Shown here piece after piece: positions 34,217 to 47,008 of a stretch of DNA of 64,000 nt (position 1 is its first letter; each line of letters opens with the position of its first letter). Position numbers and translations under genes: made by a program. Location: NCBI GenBank assembly GCA_037783545.1, contig JBBELK010001198.1, forward strand, positions 310,001 through 374,000, read 5' to 3'. Below the pieces are notes generated by a model. That model was not told where the DNA came from. It saw only the letters and a program-made list of their open reading frames with translations, and ran no database searches. The DNA comes from Henricia sp. BOLD:AAB3569 (lineage: Eukaryota; Echinodermata; Asteroidea; Spinulosida; Echinasteridae).

Positions 34217-37200
34217 TTGACAGACTTTCGCCGGGAAATGGCAGAGAAATTTCAAAGTTTAGAAAAAACTCGGTTGAGGCTTCCTGACTGCTCTCACGCA
34301 AACCGTGGCTGTCTGTACACACCTCTTTGGGGTACTCCTGAGTTGTGCGCATGCTCAGTCATTCGGACTGTCGTTAACGCACCGCAGTTTGGCTCGGCAA
34401 TTTGGTCAAAGTGTGGTCCAAACGTCGGCAAATTTGGAGGTCGAAAAATGTTCCGACGAACTTCAAATTTTGCATGCCCTAAACTCTCTATATTGCGCAC
34501 TTGTCATAAAAAATTGACAGACTTTCGCCGGGAAATGGCAGAGAAATTTCAAAGTTTAGAAAAAACTGGGTTGAGGCTTCCTGACTGCTCTCGCGCAAAC
34601 CGTGGCTGTCTGTACACACCTCTTTGGGGTACTCCTGAGTTGTGCGCATGCTCAGTCACTCGGACTGTCGTTAACGCACCGCAGTTTGGCTCGGCAATTT
34701 GGTCAAAGTGTGGTCCAAACGTCGGCAAATTTGGAGGTCGAAAAATGTTCCGACGAACTTCAAATTTTGCATGCCCTAAACTCTCTATATTGCGCACTTG
34801 TCATAAAAAATTGACAGACTTTCGCCGGGAAATGGCAGAGAAATTTCAAAGTTTAGAAAAAACTCGGTTGAGGCTTCCTGACTGCTCTCACGCAAACCGT
34901 GGCTGTCTGTACACACCTCTTTGGGGTACTCCTGAGTTGTGCGCATGCTCAGTCATTCGGACTGTCGTTAACGCACCGCAGTTTGGCTCGGCAATTTGGT
35001 CAAAGTGTGGTCCAAACGTCGGCAAATTTGGAGGTCGAAAAATGTTCCGACGAACTTCAAATTTTGCATGCCCTAAACTCTCTATATTGCGCACTTGTCA
35101 TAAAAAATTGACAGACTTTCGCCGGGAAATGGCAGAGAAATTTCAAAGTTTAGAAAAAACTGGGTTGAGGCTTCCTGACTGCTCTCGCGCAAACCGTGGC
35201 TGTCTGTACACACCTCTTTGGGGTACTCCTGAGTTGTGCGCATGCTCAGTCACTCGGACTGTCGTTAACGCACCGCAGTTTGGCTCGGCAATTTGGTCAA
35301 AGTGTGGTCCAAACGTCGGCAAATTTGGAGGTCGAAAAATGTTCCGACGAACTTCAAATTTTGCATGCCCTAAACTCTCTATATTGCGCACTTGTCATAA
35401 AAAATTGACAGACTTTCGCCGGGAAATGGCAGAGAAATTTCAAAGTTTAGAAAAAACTCGGTTGAGGCTTCCTGACTGCTCTCACGCAAACCGTGGCTGT
35501 CTGTACACACCTCTTTGGGGTACTCCTGAGTTGTGCGCATGCTCAGTCATTCGGACTGTCGTTAACGCACCGCAGTTTGGCTCGGCAATTTGGTCAAAGT
35601 GTGGTCCAAACGTCGGCAAATTTGGAGGTCGAAAAATGTTCCGACGAACTTCAAATTTTGCATGCCCTAAACTCTCTATATTGCGCACTTGTCATAAAAA
35701 ATTGACAGACTTTCGCCGGGAAATGGCAGAGAAATTTCAAAGTTTAGAAAAAAACTCGGTTGAGGCTTCCTGACTGCTCTCACGCAAACCGTGGCTGTCT
35801 GTACACACCTCTTTGGGGTACTCCTGAGTTGTGCGCATGCTCAGTCATTCGGACTGTCGTTAACGCACCGCAGTTTGGCTCGGCAATTTGGTCAAAGTGT
35901 GGTCCAAACGTCGGCAAATTTGGAGGTCGAAAAATGTTCCGACGAACTTCAAATTTTGCATGCCCTAAACTCTCTATATTGCGCACTTGTCATAAAAAAT
36001 TGACAGACTTTCGCCGGGAAATGGCAGAGAAATTTCAAAGTTTAGAAAAAACTGGGTTGAGGCTTCCTGACTGCTCTCGCGCAAACCGTGGCTGTCTGTA
36101 CACACCTCTTTGGGGTACTCCTGAGTTGTGCGCATGCTCAGTCACTCGGACTGTCGTTAACGCACCGCAGTTTGGCTCGGCAATTTGGTCAAAGTGTGGT
36201 CCAAACGTCGGCAAATTTGGAGGTCGAAAAATGTTCCGACGAACTTCAAATTTTGCATGCCCTAAACTCTCTATATTGCGCACTTGTCATAAAAAATTGA
36301 CAGACTTTTGCCGGGAAATGGCAGAGAAATTTCAAAGTTTAGAAAAAACTCGGTTGAGGCTTCCTGACTGCTCTCACGCAAACCGTGGCTGTCTGTACAC
36401 ACCTCTTTGGGTACTCCTGAGTTGTGCGCATGCTCAGTCATTCGGACTGTCGTTAACGCACCGCAGTTTGGCTCGGCAATTTGGTCAAAGTGTGGTCCAA
36501 ACGTCGGCAAATTTGGAGGTCGAAAAATGTTCCGACGAACTTCAAATTTTGCATGCCCTAAACTCTCTATATTGCGCACTTGTCATAAAAAATTGACAGA
36601 CTTTCGCCGGGAAATGGCAGAGAAATTTCAAAGTTTAGAAAAAACTGGGTTGAGGCTTCCTGACTGCTCTCGCGCAAACCGTGGCTGTCTGTACACACCT
36701 CTTTGGGGTACTCCTGAGTTGTGCGCATGCTCAGTCACTCGGACTGTCGTTAACGCACCGCAGTTTGGCTCGGCAATTTGGTCAAAGTGTGGTCCAAACG
36801 TCGGCAAATTTGGAGGTCGAAAAATGTTCCGACGAACTTCAAATTTTGCATGCCCTAAACTCTCTATATTGCGCACTTGTCATAAAAAATTGACAGACTT
36901 TCGCCGGGAAATGGCAGAGAAATTTCAAAGTTTAGAAAAAACTCGGTTGAGGCTTCCTGACTGCTCTCACGCAAACCGTGGCTGTCTGTACACACCTCTT
37001 TGGGGTACTCCTGAGTTGTGCGCATGCTCAGTCATTCGGACTGTCGTTAACGCACCGCAGTTTGGCTCGGCAATTTGGTCAAAGTGTGGTCCAAACGTCG
37101 GCAAATTTGGAGGTCGAAAAATGTTCCGACGAACTTCAAATTTTGCATGCCCTAAACTCTCTATATTGCGCACTTGTCATAAAAAATTGACAGACTTTCG

Positions 37201-39265
37201 CCGGGAAATGGCAGAGAAATTTCAAAGTTTAGAAAAAACTGGGTTGAGGCTTCCTGACTGCTCTCGCGCAAACCGTGGCTGTCTGTACACACCTCTTTGG
37301 GGTACTCCTGAGTTGTGCGCATGCTCAGTCACTCGGACTGTCGTTAACGCACCGCAGTTTGGCTCGGCAATTTGGTCAAAGTGTGGTCCAAACGTCGGCA
37401 AATTTGGAGGTCGAAAAATGTTCCGACGAACTTCAAATTTTGCATGCCCTAAACTCTCTATATTGCGCACTTGTCATAAAAAATTGACAGACTTTCGCCG
37501 GGAAATGGCAGAGAAATTTCAAAGTTTAGAAAAAACTGGGTTGAGGCTTCCTGACTGCTCTCGCGCAAACCGTGGCTGTCTGTACACACCTCTTTGGGGT
37601 ACTCCTGAGTTGTGCGCATGCTCAGTCACTCGGACTGTCGTTAACGCACCGCAGTTTGGCTCGGCAATTTGGTCAAAGTGTGGTCCAAACGTCGGCAAAT
37701 TTGGAGGTCGAAAAATGTTCCGACGAACTTCAAATTTTGCATGCCCTAAACTCTCTATATTGCGCACTTGTCATAAAAAATTGACAGACTTTCGCCGGGA
37801 AATGGCAGAGAAATTTCAAAGTTTAGAAAAAACTGGGTTGAGGCTTCCTGACTGCTCTCGCGCAAACCGTGGCTGTCTGTACACACCTCTTTGGGGTACT
37901 CCTGAGTTGTGCGCATGCTCAGTCACTCGGACTGTCGTTAACGCACCGCAGTTTGGCTCGGCAATTTGGTCAAAGTGTGGTCCAAACGTCGGCAAATTTG
38001 GAGGTCGAAAAATGTTCCGACGAACTTCAAATTTTGCATGCCCTAAACTCTCTATATTGCGCACTTGTCATAAAAAATTGACAGACTTTCGCCGGGAAAT
38101 GGCAGAGAAATTTCAAAGTTTAGAAAAAACTCGGTTGAGGCTTCCTGACTGCTCTCACGCAAACCGTGGCTGTCTGTACACACCTCTTTGGGGTACTCCT
38201 GAGTTGTGCGCATGCTCAGTCATTCGGACTGTCGTTAACGCACCGCAGTTTGGCTCGGCAATTTGGTCAAAGTGTGGTCCAAACGTCGGCAAATTTGGAG
38301 GTCGAAAAATGTTCCGACGAACTTCAAATTTTGCATGCCCTAAACTCTCTATATTGCGCACTTGTCATAAAAAATTGACAGACTTTCGCCGGGAAATGGC
38401 AGAGAAATTTCAAAGTTTAGAAAAAACTGGGTTGAGGCTTCCTGACTGCTCTCGCGCAAACCGTGGCTGTCTGTACACACCTCTTTGGGGTACTCCTGAG
38501 TTGTGCGCATGCTCAGTCACTCGGACTGTCGTTAACGCACCGCAGTTTGGCTCGGCAATTTGGTCAAAGTGTGGTCCAAACGTCGGCAAATTTGGAGGTC
38601 GAAAAATGTTCCGACGAACTTCAAATTTTGCATGCCCTAAACTCTCTATATTGCGCACTTGTCATAAAAAATTGACAGACTTTCGCCGGGAAATGGCAGA
38701 GAAATTTCAAAGTTTAGAAAAAACTGGGTTGAGGCTTCCTGACTGCTCTCGCGCAAACCGTGGCTGTCTGTACACACCTCATTGGGGTACTCCTGAGTTG
38801 TGCGCATGCTCAGTCATTCGGACTGTCGTTAACGCACCGCAGTTTGGCTCGGCAATTTGGTCAAAGTGTGGTCCAAACGTCGGCAAATTTGGAGGTCGAA
38901 AAATGTTCCGACGAACTTCAAATTTTGCATGCCCTAAACTCTCTATATTGCGCACTTGTCATAAAAAATTGACAGACTTTCGCCGGGAAATGGCAGAGAA
39001 ATTTCAAAGTTTAGAAAAAACTGGGTTGAGGCTTCCTGACTGCTCTCGCGCAAACCGTGGCTGTCTGTACACACCTCTTTGGGGTACTCCTGAGTTGTGC
39101 GCATGCTCAGTCACTCGGACTGTCGTTAACGCACCGCAGTTTGGCTCGGCAATTTGGTCAAAGTGTGGTCCAAACGTCGGCAAATTTGGAGGTCGAAAAA
39201 TGTTCCGACGAACTTCAAATTTTGCATGCCCTAAACTCTCTATATTGCGCACTTGTCATAAAAAA

Positions 39266-40159
39266 TTGACAGACTTTCGCCGGGAAATGGCAGAGAAATT
39301 TCAAAGTTTAGAAAAAACTGGGTTGAGGCTTCCTGACTGCTCTCACGCAAACCGTGGCTGTCTGTACACACCTCTTTGGGATACTCCTGAGTTGTGCGCA
39401 TGCTCAGTCATTCGGACTGTCGTTAACGCACCGCAGTTTAGCTCGGCAATTTGGTCAAAGTGTGGTCCAAACGTCGGCAAATTTGGAGGTCGAAAAATGT
39501 TTCGACGAACTTCAAATTTTGCATGCCCTAAACTCTCTATATTGCGCACTTGTCATACAAAATTGACAGACTTTCGCCGGGAAATGGCAGAGAAATTTCA
39601 AAGTTTAGAAAAAACTGGGTTAAGGCTTCCTGACTGCTCTCGCGCAAACCGTGGCTGTCTGTACACACCTCTTTGGGGTACTCCTGAGTTGTGCGCATGC
39701 TCAGTCATTCGGACTGTCGTTAACGCACCGCAGTTTGGCTCGGCAATTTGGTCAAAGTGTGGTCCAAACGTCGGCAAATTTGGAGGTCGAAAAATGTTCC
39801 GACGAACTTCAAATGTTGCATGCCCTAAACTCTCTATATTGCGCACTTGTCATAAAAAATTGACAGACTTTCGCCGGGAAATGGCAGAGAAATTTCAAAG
39901 TTTAGAAAAAACTGGGTTAAGGCTTCCTGACTGCTCTCGCGCAAACCGTGGCTGTCTGTACACACCTCTTTGGGGTACTTCTGAGTTGTGCGCATGCTCA
40001 GTCATTCGGACTGTCGTTAACGCACCGCAGTTTGGCTCGGCAATTTGGTCAAAGTGTGGTCCAAACGTCGGCAAATTTGGAGGTCGAAAAATGTTCCGAC
40101 GAACTTCAAATTTTGCATGCCCTAATAAACTCTCTATATTGCGCACTTGTCATAAAAAA
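39266..40159 (+). repeat. 3-mer higher-order repeat, copy 1 (894 bp)
   Basis: Order: A80 monomer with A116, A175, GTTTCGACG and C293; G80 monomer with A60; G80 monomer with A60 and a TAA duplication. The next 894 bp repeat this order. Private marks here are CAAATGTTGC (about 39,811) and TACTTCTGAG (about 39,977). Confidence 0.9.
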
Positions 40160-41053
40160 TTGACAGACTTTCGCCGGGAAATGGCAGAGAAATTTCAAAG
40201 TTTAGAAAAAACTGGGTTGAGGCTTCCTGACTGCTCTCACGCAAACCGTGGCTGTCTGTACACACCTCTTTGGGATACTCCTGAGTTGTGCGCATGCTCA
40301 GTCATTCGGACTGTCGTTAACGCACCGCAGTTTAGCTCGGCAATTTGGTCAAAGTGTGGTCCAAACGTCGGCAAATTTGGAGGTCGAAAAATGTTTCGAC
40401 GAACTTCAAATTTTGCATGCCCTAAACTCTCTATATTGCGCACTTGTCATACAAAATTGACAGACTTTCGCCGGGAAATGGCAGAGAAATTTCAAAGTTT
40501 AGAAAAAACTGGGTTAAGGCTTCCTGACTGCTCTCGCGCAAACCGTGGCTGTCTGTACACACCTCTTTGGGGTACTCCTGAGTTGTGCGCATGCTCAGTC
40601 ATTCGGACTGTCGTTAACGCACCGCAGTTTGGCTCGGCAATTTGGTCAAAGTGTGGTCCAAACGTCGGCAAATTTGGAGGTCGAAAAATGTTCCGACGAA
40701 CTTCAAATTTTGCATGCCCTAAACTCTCTATATTGCGCACTTGTCATAAAAAATTGACAGACTTTCGCCGGGAAATGGCAGAGAAATTTCAAAGTTTAGA
40801 AAAAACTGGGTTAAGGATTCCTGACTGCTCTCGCGCAAACCGTGGCTGTCTGTACACACCTCTTTGGGGTACTCCTGAGTTGTGCGCATGCTCAGTCATT
40901 CGGACTGTCGTTAACGCACCGCAGTTTGGCTCGGCAATTTGGTCAAAGTGTGGTCCAAACGTCGGCAAATTTGGAGGTCGAAAAATGTTCCGACGAACTT
41001 CAAATTTTGCATGCCCTAATAAACTCTCTATATTGCGCACTTGTCATAAAAAA
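40160..41053 (+). repeat. 3-mer higher-order repeat, copy 2
   Basis: Tandem copy of 39,266-40,159 with the same A116/A175/C293, A60, and A60 + TAA sequence of monomers. Its last monomer has AAGGATTCC near 40,813. Confidence 0.9.
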
Positions 41054-41951
41054 TTGACAGACTTTCGCCGGGAAATGGCAGAGAAATTTCAAAGTTTAGA
41101 AAAAACTGGGTTGAGGCTTCCTGACTGCTCTCGCGCAAACCGTGGCTGTCTGTACACACCTCTTTGGGGTACTCCTGAGTTGTGCGTATGCTCAGTCATT
41201 CGGACTGTCGTTAACGCACCGCAGTTTGGCTCGGCAATTTGGTCAAAGTGTGGTCCAAACGTCGGCAAATTTGGAGGTCGAAAAATGTTCCGACGAACTT
41301 CAAATTTTGCATGCCCTAAACTCTCTATATTGCGCACTTGTCATAAAAAATTGACAGACTTTCGCCAGGAAATGGCAGAGAAATTTCAAAGTTTAGAAAA
41401 AACTGGGTTGAGGCTTCCTGGCTGCTCTCGCGCAAACCGTGGCTGTCTGTACACACCTCTTTGGGGTACTCCTGAGTTGTGCACATGCTCAGTCATTCGG
41501 ACTGTCGTTAACGCACCGCAGTTTGGCTCGGCAATTTGGTCAAAGTGTGGTCCAAACGTCGGCAAATTTGGAGGTCGAAAAATGTTCCGACGAACTTCAA
41601 ATTTTGCATGCCCTAAATAAACTCTCTATATTGCGCACTTGTCATAACAAATTGACAGACTTTCGCCGGGAAATGGCAGAGAAATTTCAAAGTTTAGAAA
41701 AAACTGGGTTGAGGCTTCCTGACTGCTCTCACGCAAACCGTGGCTGTCTGTACACACCTCTTTGGGGTACTCCTGAGTTGTGCGCATGCTCAGTCATTCG
41801 GACTGTCGTTAACGCACCGCAGTTTGGCTCGGCAATTTGGTCAAAGTGTGGTCCAAACGTCGGCAAATTTGGAGGTCGAAAAATGTTCCGACGAACTTCA
41901 AATTTTGCATGCCCTAATAAACTCTCTATATTGCGCACTTGTCATAAAAAA
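41054..41951 (+). repeat. 3-mer higher-order repeat with TAAA duplication, copy 1 (898 bp)
   Basis: Order: G80 monomer leading into GCCAGGAA; G80 monomer with CCTGGCTGC, A133, CCCTAAATAAACTC and C294; A80 monomer with a TAA duplication. The middle monomer's 4-bp duplication near 41,614 closes the long open frame. Confidence 0.9.
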
Positions 41952-42849
41952 TTGACAGACTTTCGCCGGGAAATGGCAGAGAAATTTCAAAGTTTAGAAA
42001 AAACTGGGTTGAGGCTTCCTGACTGCTCTCGCGCAAACCGTGGCTGTCTGTACACACCTCTTTGGGGTACTCCTGAGTTGTGCGCATGCTCAGTCATTCG
42101 GACTGTCGTTAACGCACCGCAGTTTGGCTCGGCAATTTGGTCAAAGTGTGGTCCAAACGTCGGCAAATTTGGAGGTCGAAAAATGTTCCGACGAACTTCA
42201 AATTTTGCATGCCCTAAACTCTCTATATTGCGCACTTGTCATAAAAAATTGACAGACTTTCGCCAGGAAATGGCAGAGAAATTTCAAAGTTTAGAAAAAA
42301 CTGGGTTGAGGCTTCCTGGCTGCTCTCGCGCAAACCGTGGCTGTCTGTACACACCTCTTTGGGGTACTCCTGAGTTGTGCACATGCTCAGTCATTCGGAC
42401 TGTCGTTAACGCACCGCAGTTTGGCTCGGCAATTTGGTCAAAGTGTGGTCCAAACGTCGGCAAATTTGGAGGTCGAAAAATGTTCCGACGAACTTCAAAT
42501 TTTGCATGCCCTAAATAAACTCTCTATATTGCGCACTTGTCATAACAAATTGACAGACTTTCGCCGGGAAATGGCAGAGAAATTTCAAAGTTTAGAAAAA
42601 ACTGGGTTGAGGCTTCCTGACTGCTCTCACGCAAACCGTGGCTGTCTGTACACACCTCTTTGGGGTACTCCTGAGTTGTGCGCATGCTCAGTCATTCGGA
42701 CTGTCGTTAACGCACCGCAGTTTGGCTCGGCAATTTGGTCAAAGTGTGGTCCAAACGTCGGCAAATTTGGAGGTCGAAAAATGTTCCGACGAACTTCAAA
42801 TTTTGCATGCCCTAAACTCTCTATATTGCGCACTTGTCATAAAAAATTG
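41952..42849 (+). repeat. 3-mer higher-order repeat with TAAA duplication, copy 2
   Basis: Same order as 41,054-41,951, with the CCTGGCTGC, A133 and CCCTAAATAAACTC marks at the same offset of 898 bp. The final A80 monomer lacks the TAA duplication. Confidence 0.88.
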
Positions 42850-44333
42850 ACAGACTTTCGCCGGGAAATGGCAGAGAAATTTCAAAGTTTAGAAAAAACT
42901 GGGTTGAGGCTTCCTGACTGCTCTCACGCAAACCGTGGCTGTCTGTACACACCTCTTTGGGGTACTCCTGAGTTGTGCGCATGCTCAGTCATTCGGACTG
43001 TCGTTAACGCACCGCAGTTTGGCTCGGCAATTTGGTCAAAGTGTGGTCCAAACGTCGGCAAATTTGGAGGTCGAAAAATGTTCCGACGAACTTCAAATTT
43101 TGCATGCCCTAAACTCTCTATATTGCGCACTTGTCATAAAAAAATTGACAGACTTTCGCCGGGAAATGGCAGAGAAATTTCAAAGTTTAGAAAAAACTGG
43201 GTTGAGGCTTCCTGACTGCTCTCACGCAAACCGTGGCTGTCTGTACACACCTCTTTGGGGTACTCCTGAGTTGTGCGCATGCTCAGTCATTCGGACTGTC
43301 GTTAACGCACCGCAGTTTGGCTCGGCAATTTGGTCAAAGTGTGGTCCAAACGTCGGCAAATTTGGAGGTCGAAAAATGTTCCGACGAACTTCAAATTTTG
43401 CATGCCTTAAACTATCTATATTGCGCACTTGTCATAAAAAATTGACAGACTTTCGCCGGGAAATGGCAGAGAAATTTCAAAGTTTAGAAAAAAACTGGGT
43501 TGAGGCTTCCTGACTGCTCTCGCGCAAACCGTGGCTGTCTGTACACACCTCTTTGGGGTACTCCTGAGTTGTGCGCATGCTCAGTCATTCGGACTGTCGA
43601 TAACGCACCGCAGTTTGGCTCGGCAATTTGGTCAAAGTGTGGTCCAAACGTCGGCAAATTTGGAGGTCGAAAAATGTTCCGACGAACTTCAAATTTTGCA
43701 TGCCCTAAACTCTCTATATTGCGCACTTGTCATAAAAAATTGACAGACTTTCGCCGGGAAATGGCAGAGAAATTTCAAAGTTTAGAAAAAACTGGGTTGA
43801 GGCTTCCTGACTGCTCTCGGGCAAACCGTGGCTGTCTGTACACACCTCTTTGGGGTACTCCTGAGTTGTGCGCATGCTCAGTCATTCGGACTGTCGTTAA
43901 CGCACCGCAGTTTGGCTCGGCAATTTGGTCAAAGTGTGGTCCAAACGTCGGCAAATTTGGAGGTCGAAAAATGTTCCGACGAACTTCAAATTTTGCATGC
44001 CCTAAACTCTCTATATTGCGCACTTGTCATACAAAATTGACAGACTTTCGCCGGGAAATGGCAGAGAAATTTCAAAGTTTAGAAAAAACTGGGTTGAGGC
44101 TTCCTGACTGCTCTCGCGCAAACCGTGGCTGTCTGTACACACCTCTTTGGGGTACTCCTGAGTTGTGCGCATGCTCAGTCACTCGGACTGTCGTTAACGC
44201 ACCGCAGTTTGGCTCGGCAATTTGGTCAAAGTGTGGTCCAAACGTCGGCAAATTTGGAGGTCGAAAAATGTTCCGACGAACTTCAAATTTTGCATGCCCT
44301 AAACTCTCTATATTGCGCACTTGTCATAAAAAA
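42850..44333 (+). repeat. Transitional monomers with private marks
   Basis: Five monomers between the 3-mers and the 9-mers. One has TGCCTTAAACTATC near 43,404. The next lost the GTTAAC site (GTCGATAAC near 43,598). The next has CTCTCGGGCAAACC near 43,817. No higher-order unit is evident. Confidence 0.82.
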
Positions 44334-47008
44334 TTGACAGACTTTCGCCGGGAAATGGCAGAGAAATTTCAAAGTTTAGAAAAAACTCGGTTGAGGCTTC
44401 CTGACTGCTCTCACGCAAACCGTGGCTGTCTGTACACACCTCTTTGGGGTACTCCTGAGTTGTGCGCATGCTCAGTCATTCGGACTGTCGTTAACGCACC
44501 GCAGTTTGGCTCGGCAATTTGGTCAAAGTGTGGTCCAAACGTCGGCAAATTTGGAGGTCGAAAAATGTTCCGACGAACTTCAAATTTTGCATGCCCTAAA
44601 CTCTCTATATTGCGCACTTGTCATAACAAATTGACAGACTTTCGCCGGGAAATGGCAGAGAAATTTCAAAGTTTAGAAAAAACTGGGTTGAGGCTTCCTG
44701 ACTGCTCTCGCGCAAACCGTGGCTGTCTGTACACACCTCTTTGGGGTACTCCTGAGTTGTGCGCATGCTCAGTCACTCGGACTGTCGTTAACGCACCGCA
44801 GTTTGGCTCGGCAATTTGGTCAAAGTGTGGTCCAAACGTCGGCAAATTTGGAGGTCGAAAAATGTTCCGACGAACTTCAAATTTTGCATGCCCTAAACTC
44901 TCTATATTGCGCACTTGTCATAAAAAATTGACAGACTTTCGCCGGGAAATGGCAGAGAAATTTCAAAGTTTAGAAAAAACTCGGTTGAGGCTTCCTGACT
45001 GCTCTCACGCAAACCGTGGCTGTCTGTACACACCTCTTTGGGGTACTCCTGAGTTGTGCGCATGCTCAGTCATTCGGACTGTCGTTAACGCACCGCAGTT
45101 TGGCTCGGCAATTTGGTCAAAGTGTGGTCCAAACGTCGGCAAATTTGGAGGTCGAAAAATGTTCCGACGAACTTCAAATTTTGCATGCCCTAAACTCTCT
45201 ATATTGCGCACTTGTCATAAAAAATTGACAGACTTTCGCCGGGAAATGGCAGAGAAATTTCAAAGTTTAGAAAAAACTGGGTTGAGGCTTCCTGACTGCT
45301 CTCGCGCAAACCGTGGCTGTCTGTACACACCTCTTTGGGGTACTCCTGAGTTGTGCGCATGCTCAGTCACTCGGACTGTCGTTAACGCACCGCAGTTTGG
45401 CTCGGCAATTTGGTCAAAGTGTGGTCCAAACGTCGGCAAATTTGGAGGTCGAAAAATGTTCCGACGAACTTCAAATTTTGCATGCCCTAAACTCTCTATA
45501 TTGCGCACTTGTCATAAAAAATTGACAGACTATCGCCGGGAAATGGCAGAGAAATTTCAAAGTTTAGAAAAAAACTCGGTTGAGGCTTCCTGACTGCTCT
45601 CACGCAAACCGTGGCTGTCTGTACACACCTCTTTGGGGTACTCCTGAGTTGTGCGCATGCTCAGTCATTCGGACTGTCGTTAACGCACCGCAGTTTGGCT
45701 CGGCAATTTGGTCAAAGTGTGGTCCAAACGTCGGCAAATTTGGAGGTCGAAAAATGTTCCGACGAACTTCAAATTTTGCATGCCCTAAACTCTCTATATT
45801 GCGCACTTGTCATAAAAAAATTGACAGACTTTCGCCGGGAAATGGCAGAGAAATTTCAAAGTTTAGAAAAAACTGGGTTGAGGCTTCCTGACTGCTCTCG
45901 CGCAAACCGTGGCTGTCTGTACACACCTCTTTGGGGTACTCCTGAGTTGTGCGCATGCTCAGTCACTCGGACTGTCGTTAACGCACCGCAGTTTGGCTCG
46001 GCAATTTGGTCAAAGTGTGGTCCAAACGTCGGCAAATTTGGAGGTCGAAAAATGTTCCGACGAACTTCAAATTTTGCATGCCCTAAACTCTCTATATTGC
46101 GCACTTGTCATAAAAAATTGACAGACTTTCGCCGGGAAATGGCAGAGAAATTTCAAAGTTTAGAAAAAACTCGGTTGAGGCTTCCTGACTGCTCTCACGC
46201 AAACCGTGGCTGTCTGTACACACCTCTTTGGGGTACTCCTGAGTTGTGCGCATGCTCAGTCATTCGGACTGTCGTTAACGCACCGCAGTTTGGCTCGGCA
46301 ATTTGGTCAAAGTGTGGTCCAAACGTCGGCAAATTTGGAGGTCGAAAAATGTTCCGACGAACTTCAAATTTTGCATGCCCTAAACTCTCTATATTGCGCA
46401 CTTGTCATAACAAATTGACAGACTTTCGCCGGGAAATGGCAGAGAAATTTCAAAGTTTAGAAAAAACTCGGTTGAGGCTTCCTGACTGCTCTCACGCAAA
46501 CCGTGGCTGTCTGTACACACCTCTTTGGGGTACTCCTGAGTTGTGCGCATGCTCAGTCATTCGGACTGTCGTTAACGCACCGCAGTTTGGCTCGGCAATT
46601 TGGTCAAAGTGTGGTCCAAACGTCGGCAAATTTGGAGGTCGAAAAATGTTCCGACGAACTTCAAATTTTGCATGCCCTAAACTCTCTATATTGCGCACTT
46701 GTCATAAAAAATTGACAGACTTTCGCCGGGAAATGGCAGAGAAATTTTAAAGTTTAGAAAAAACTGGGTTGAGGCTTCCTGACTGCTCTCACGCAAACCG
46801 TGGCTGTCTGTACACACCTCTTTGGGGTACTCCTGAGTTGTGCGCATGCTCAGTCATTCGGACTGTCGTTAACGCACCGCAGTTTAGCTCGGCAATTTGG
46901 TCAAAGTGTGGTCCAAACGTCGGCAAATTTGGAGGTCGAAAACTGTTCCGACGAACTTCAAATTTTGCATGCCCTAAACTCTCTATATTGCGCACTTGTC
47001 ATAAAAAA
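44334..47008 (+). repeat. 9-mer higher-order repeat, copy 1 (2,675 bp)
   Basis: Monomer order: A80 + C294; G80/C146; A80; G80/C146 leading into GACTATCGCC and a 7-A run; A80 ending in a 7-A linker; G80/C146; A80 + C294; A80 leading into AAATTTTAAAG; A80 + A175 with GAAAACTG. Each rare mark recurs 2,675 bp later in copy 2. Confidence 0.93.

Larger units (their letters stand above)
26489..39265 (+). repeat. Long alternating 2-mer higher-order domain (about 594 bp)
   Basis: Forty-three monomers dominated by strict alternation of C55/A80/T146 (type A) and G55/G80/C146 (type B). The alternation is broken in places: runs of type A near 31,243-31,837 and 32,729-34,513, three type B copies in a row from 37,187, a hybrid at about 33,920, and a G80/T146 monomer at about 38,672. 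Seven-A runs after position 46 occur at 28,317, 29,803, 31,289 and 32,775, exactly 1,486 bp apart. Within the domain most copies look identical, suggesting recent amplification. Confidence 0.92.
36407..41620 (+). other. Open frame of 1,737 codons across monomers, probably not a gene
   Basis: Same stop-free frame as at 53,341. It enters it because of a one-base deletion in CTTTGGGT near 36,410, and closes at the TAAA duplication near 41,617. It crosses several different higher-order domains, which argues that its boundaries come from random indels rather than a gene structure. Confidence 0.12.
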
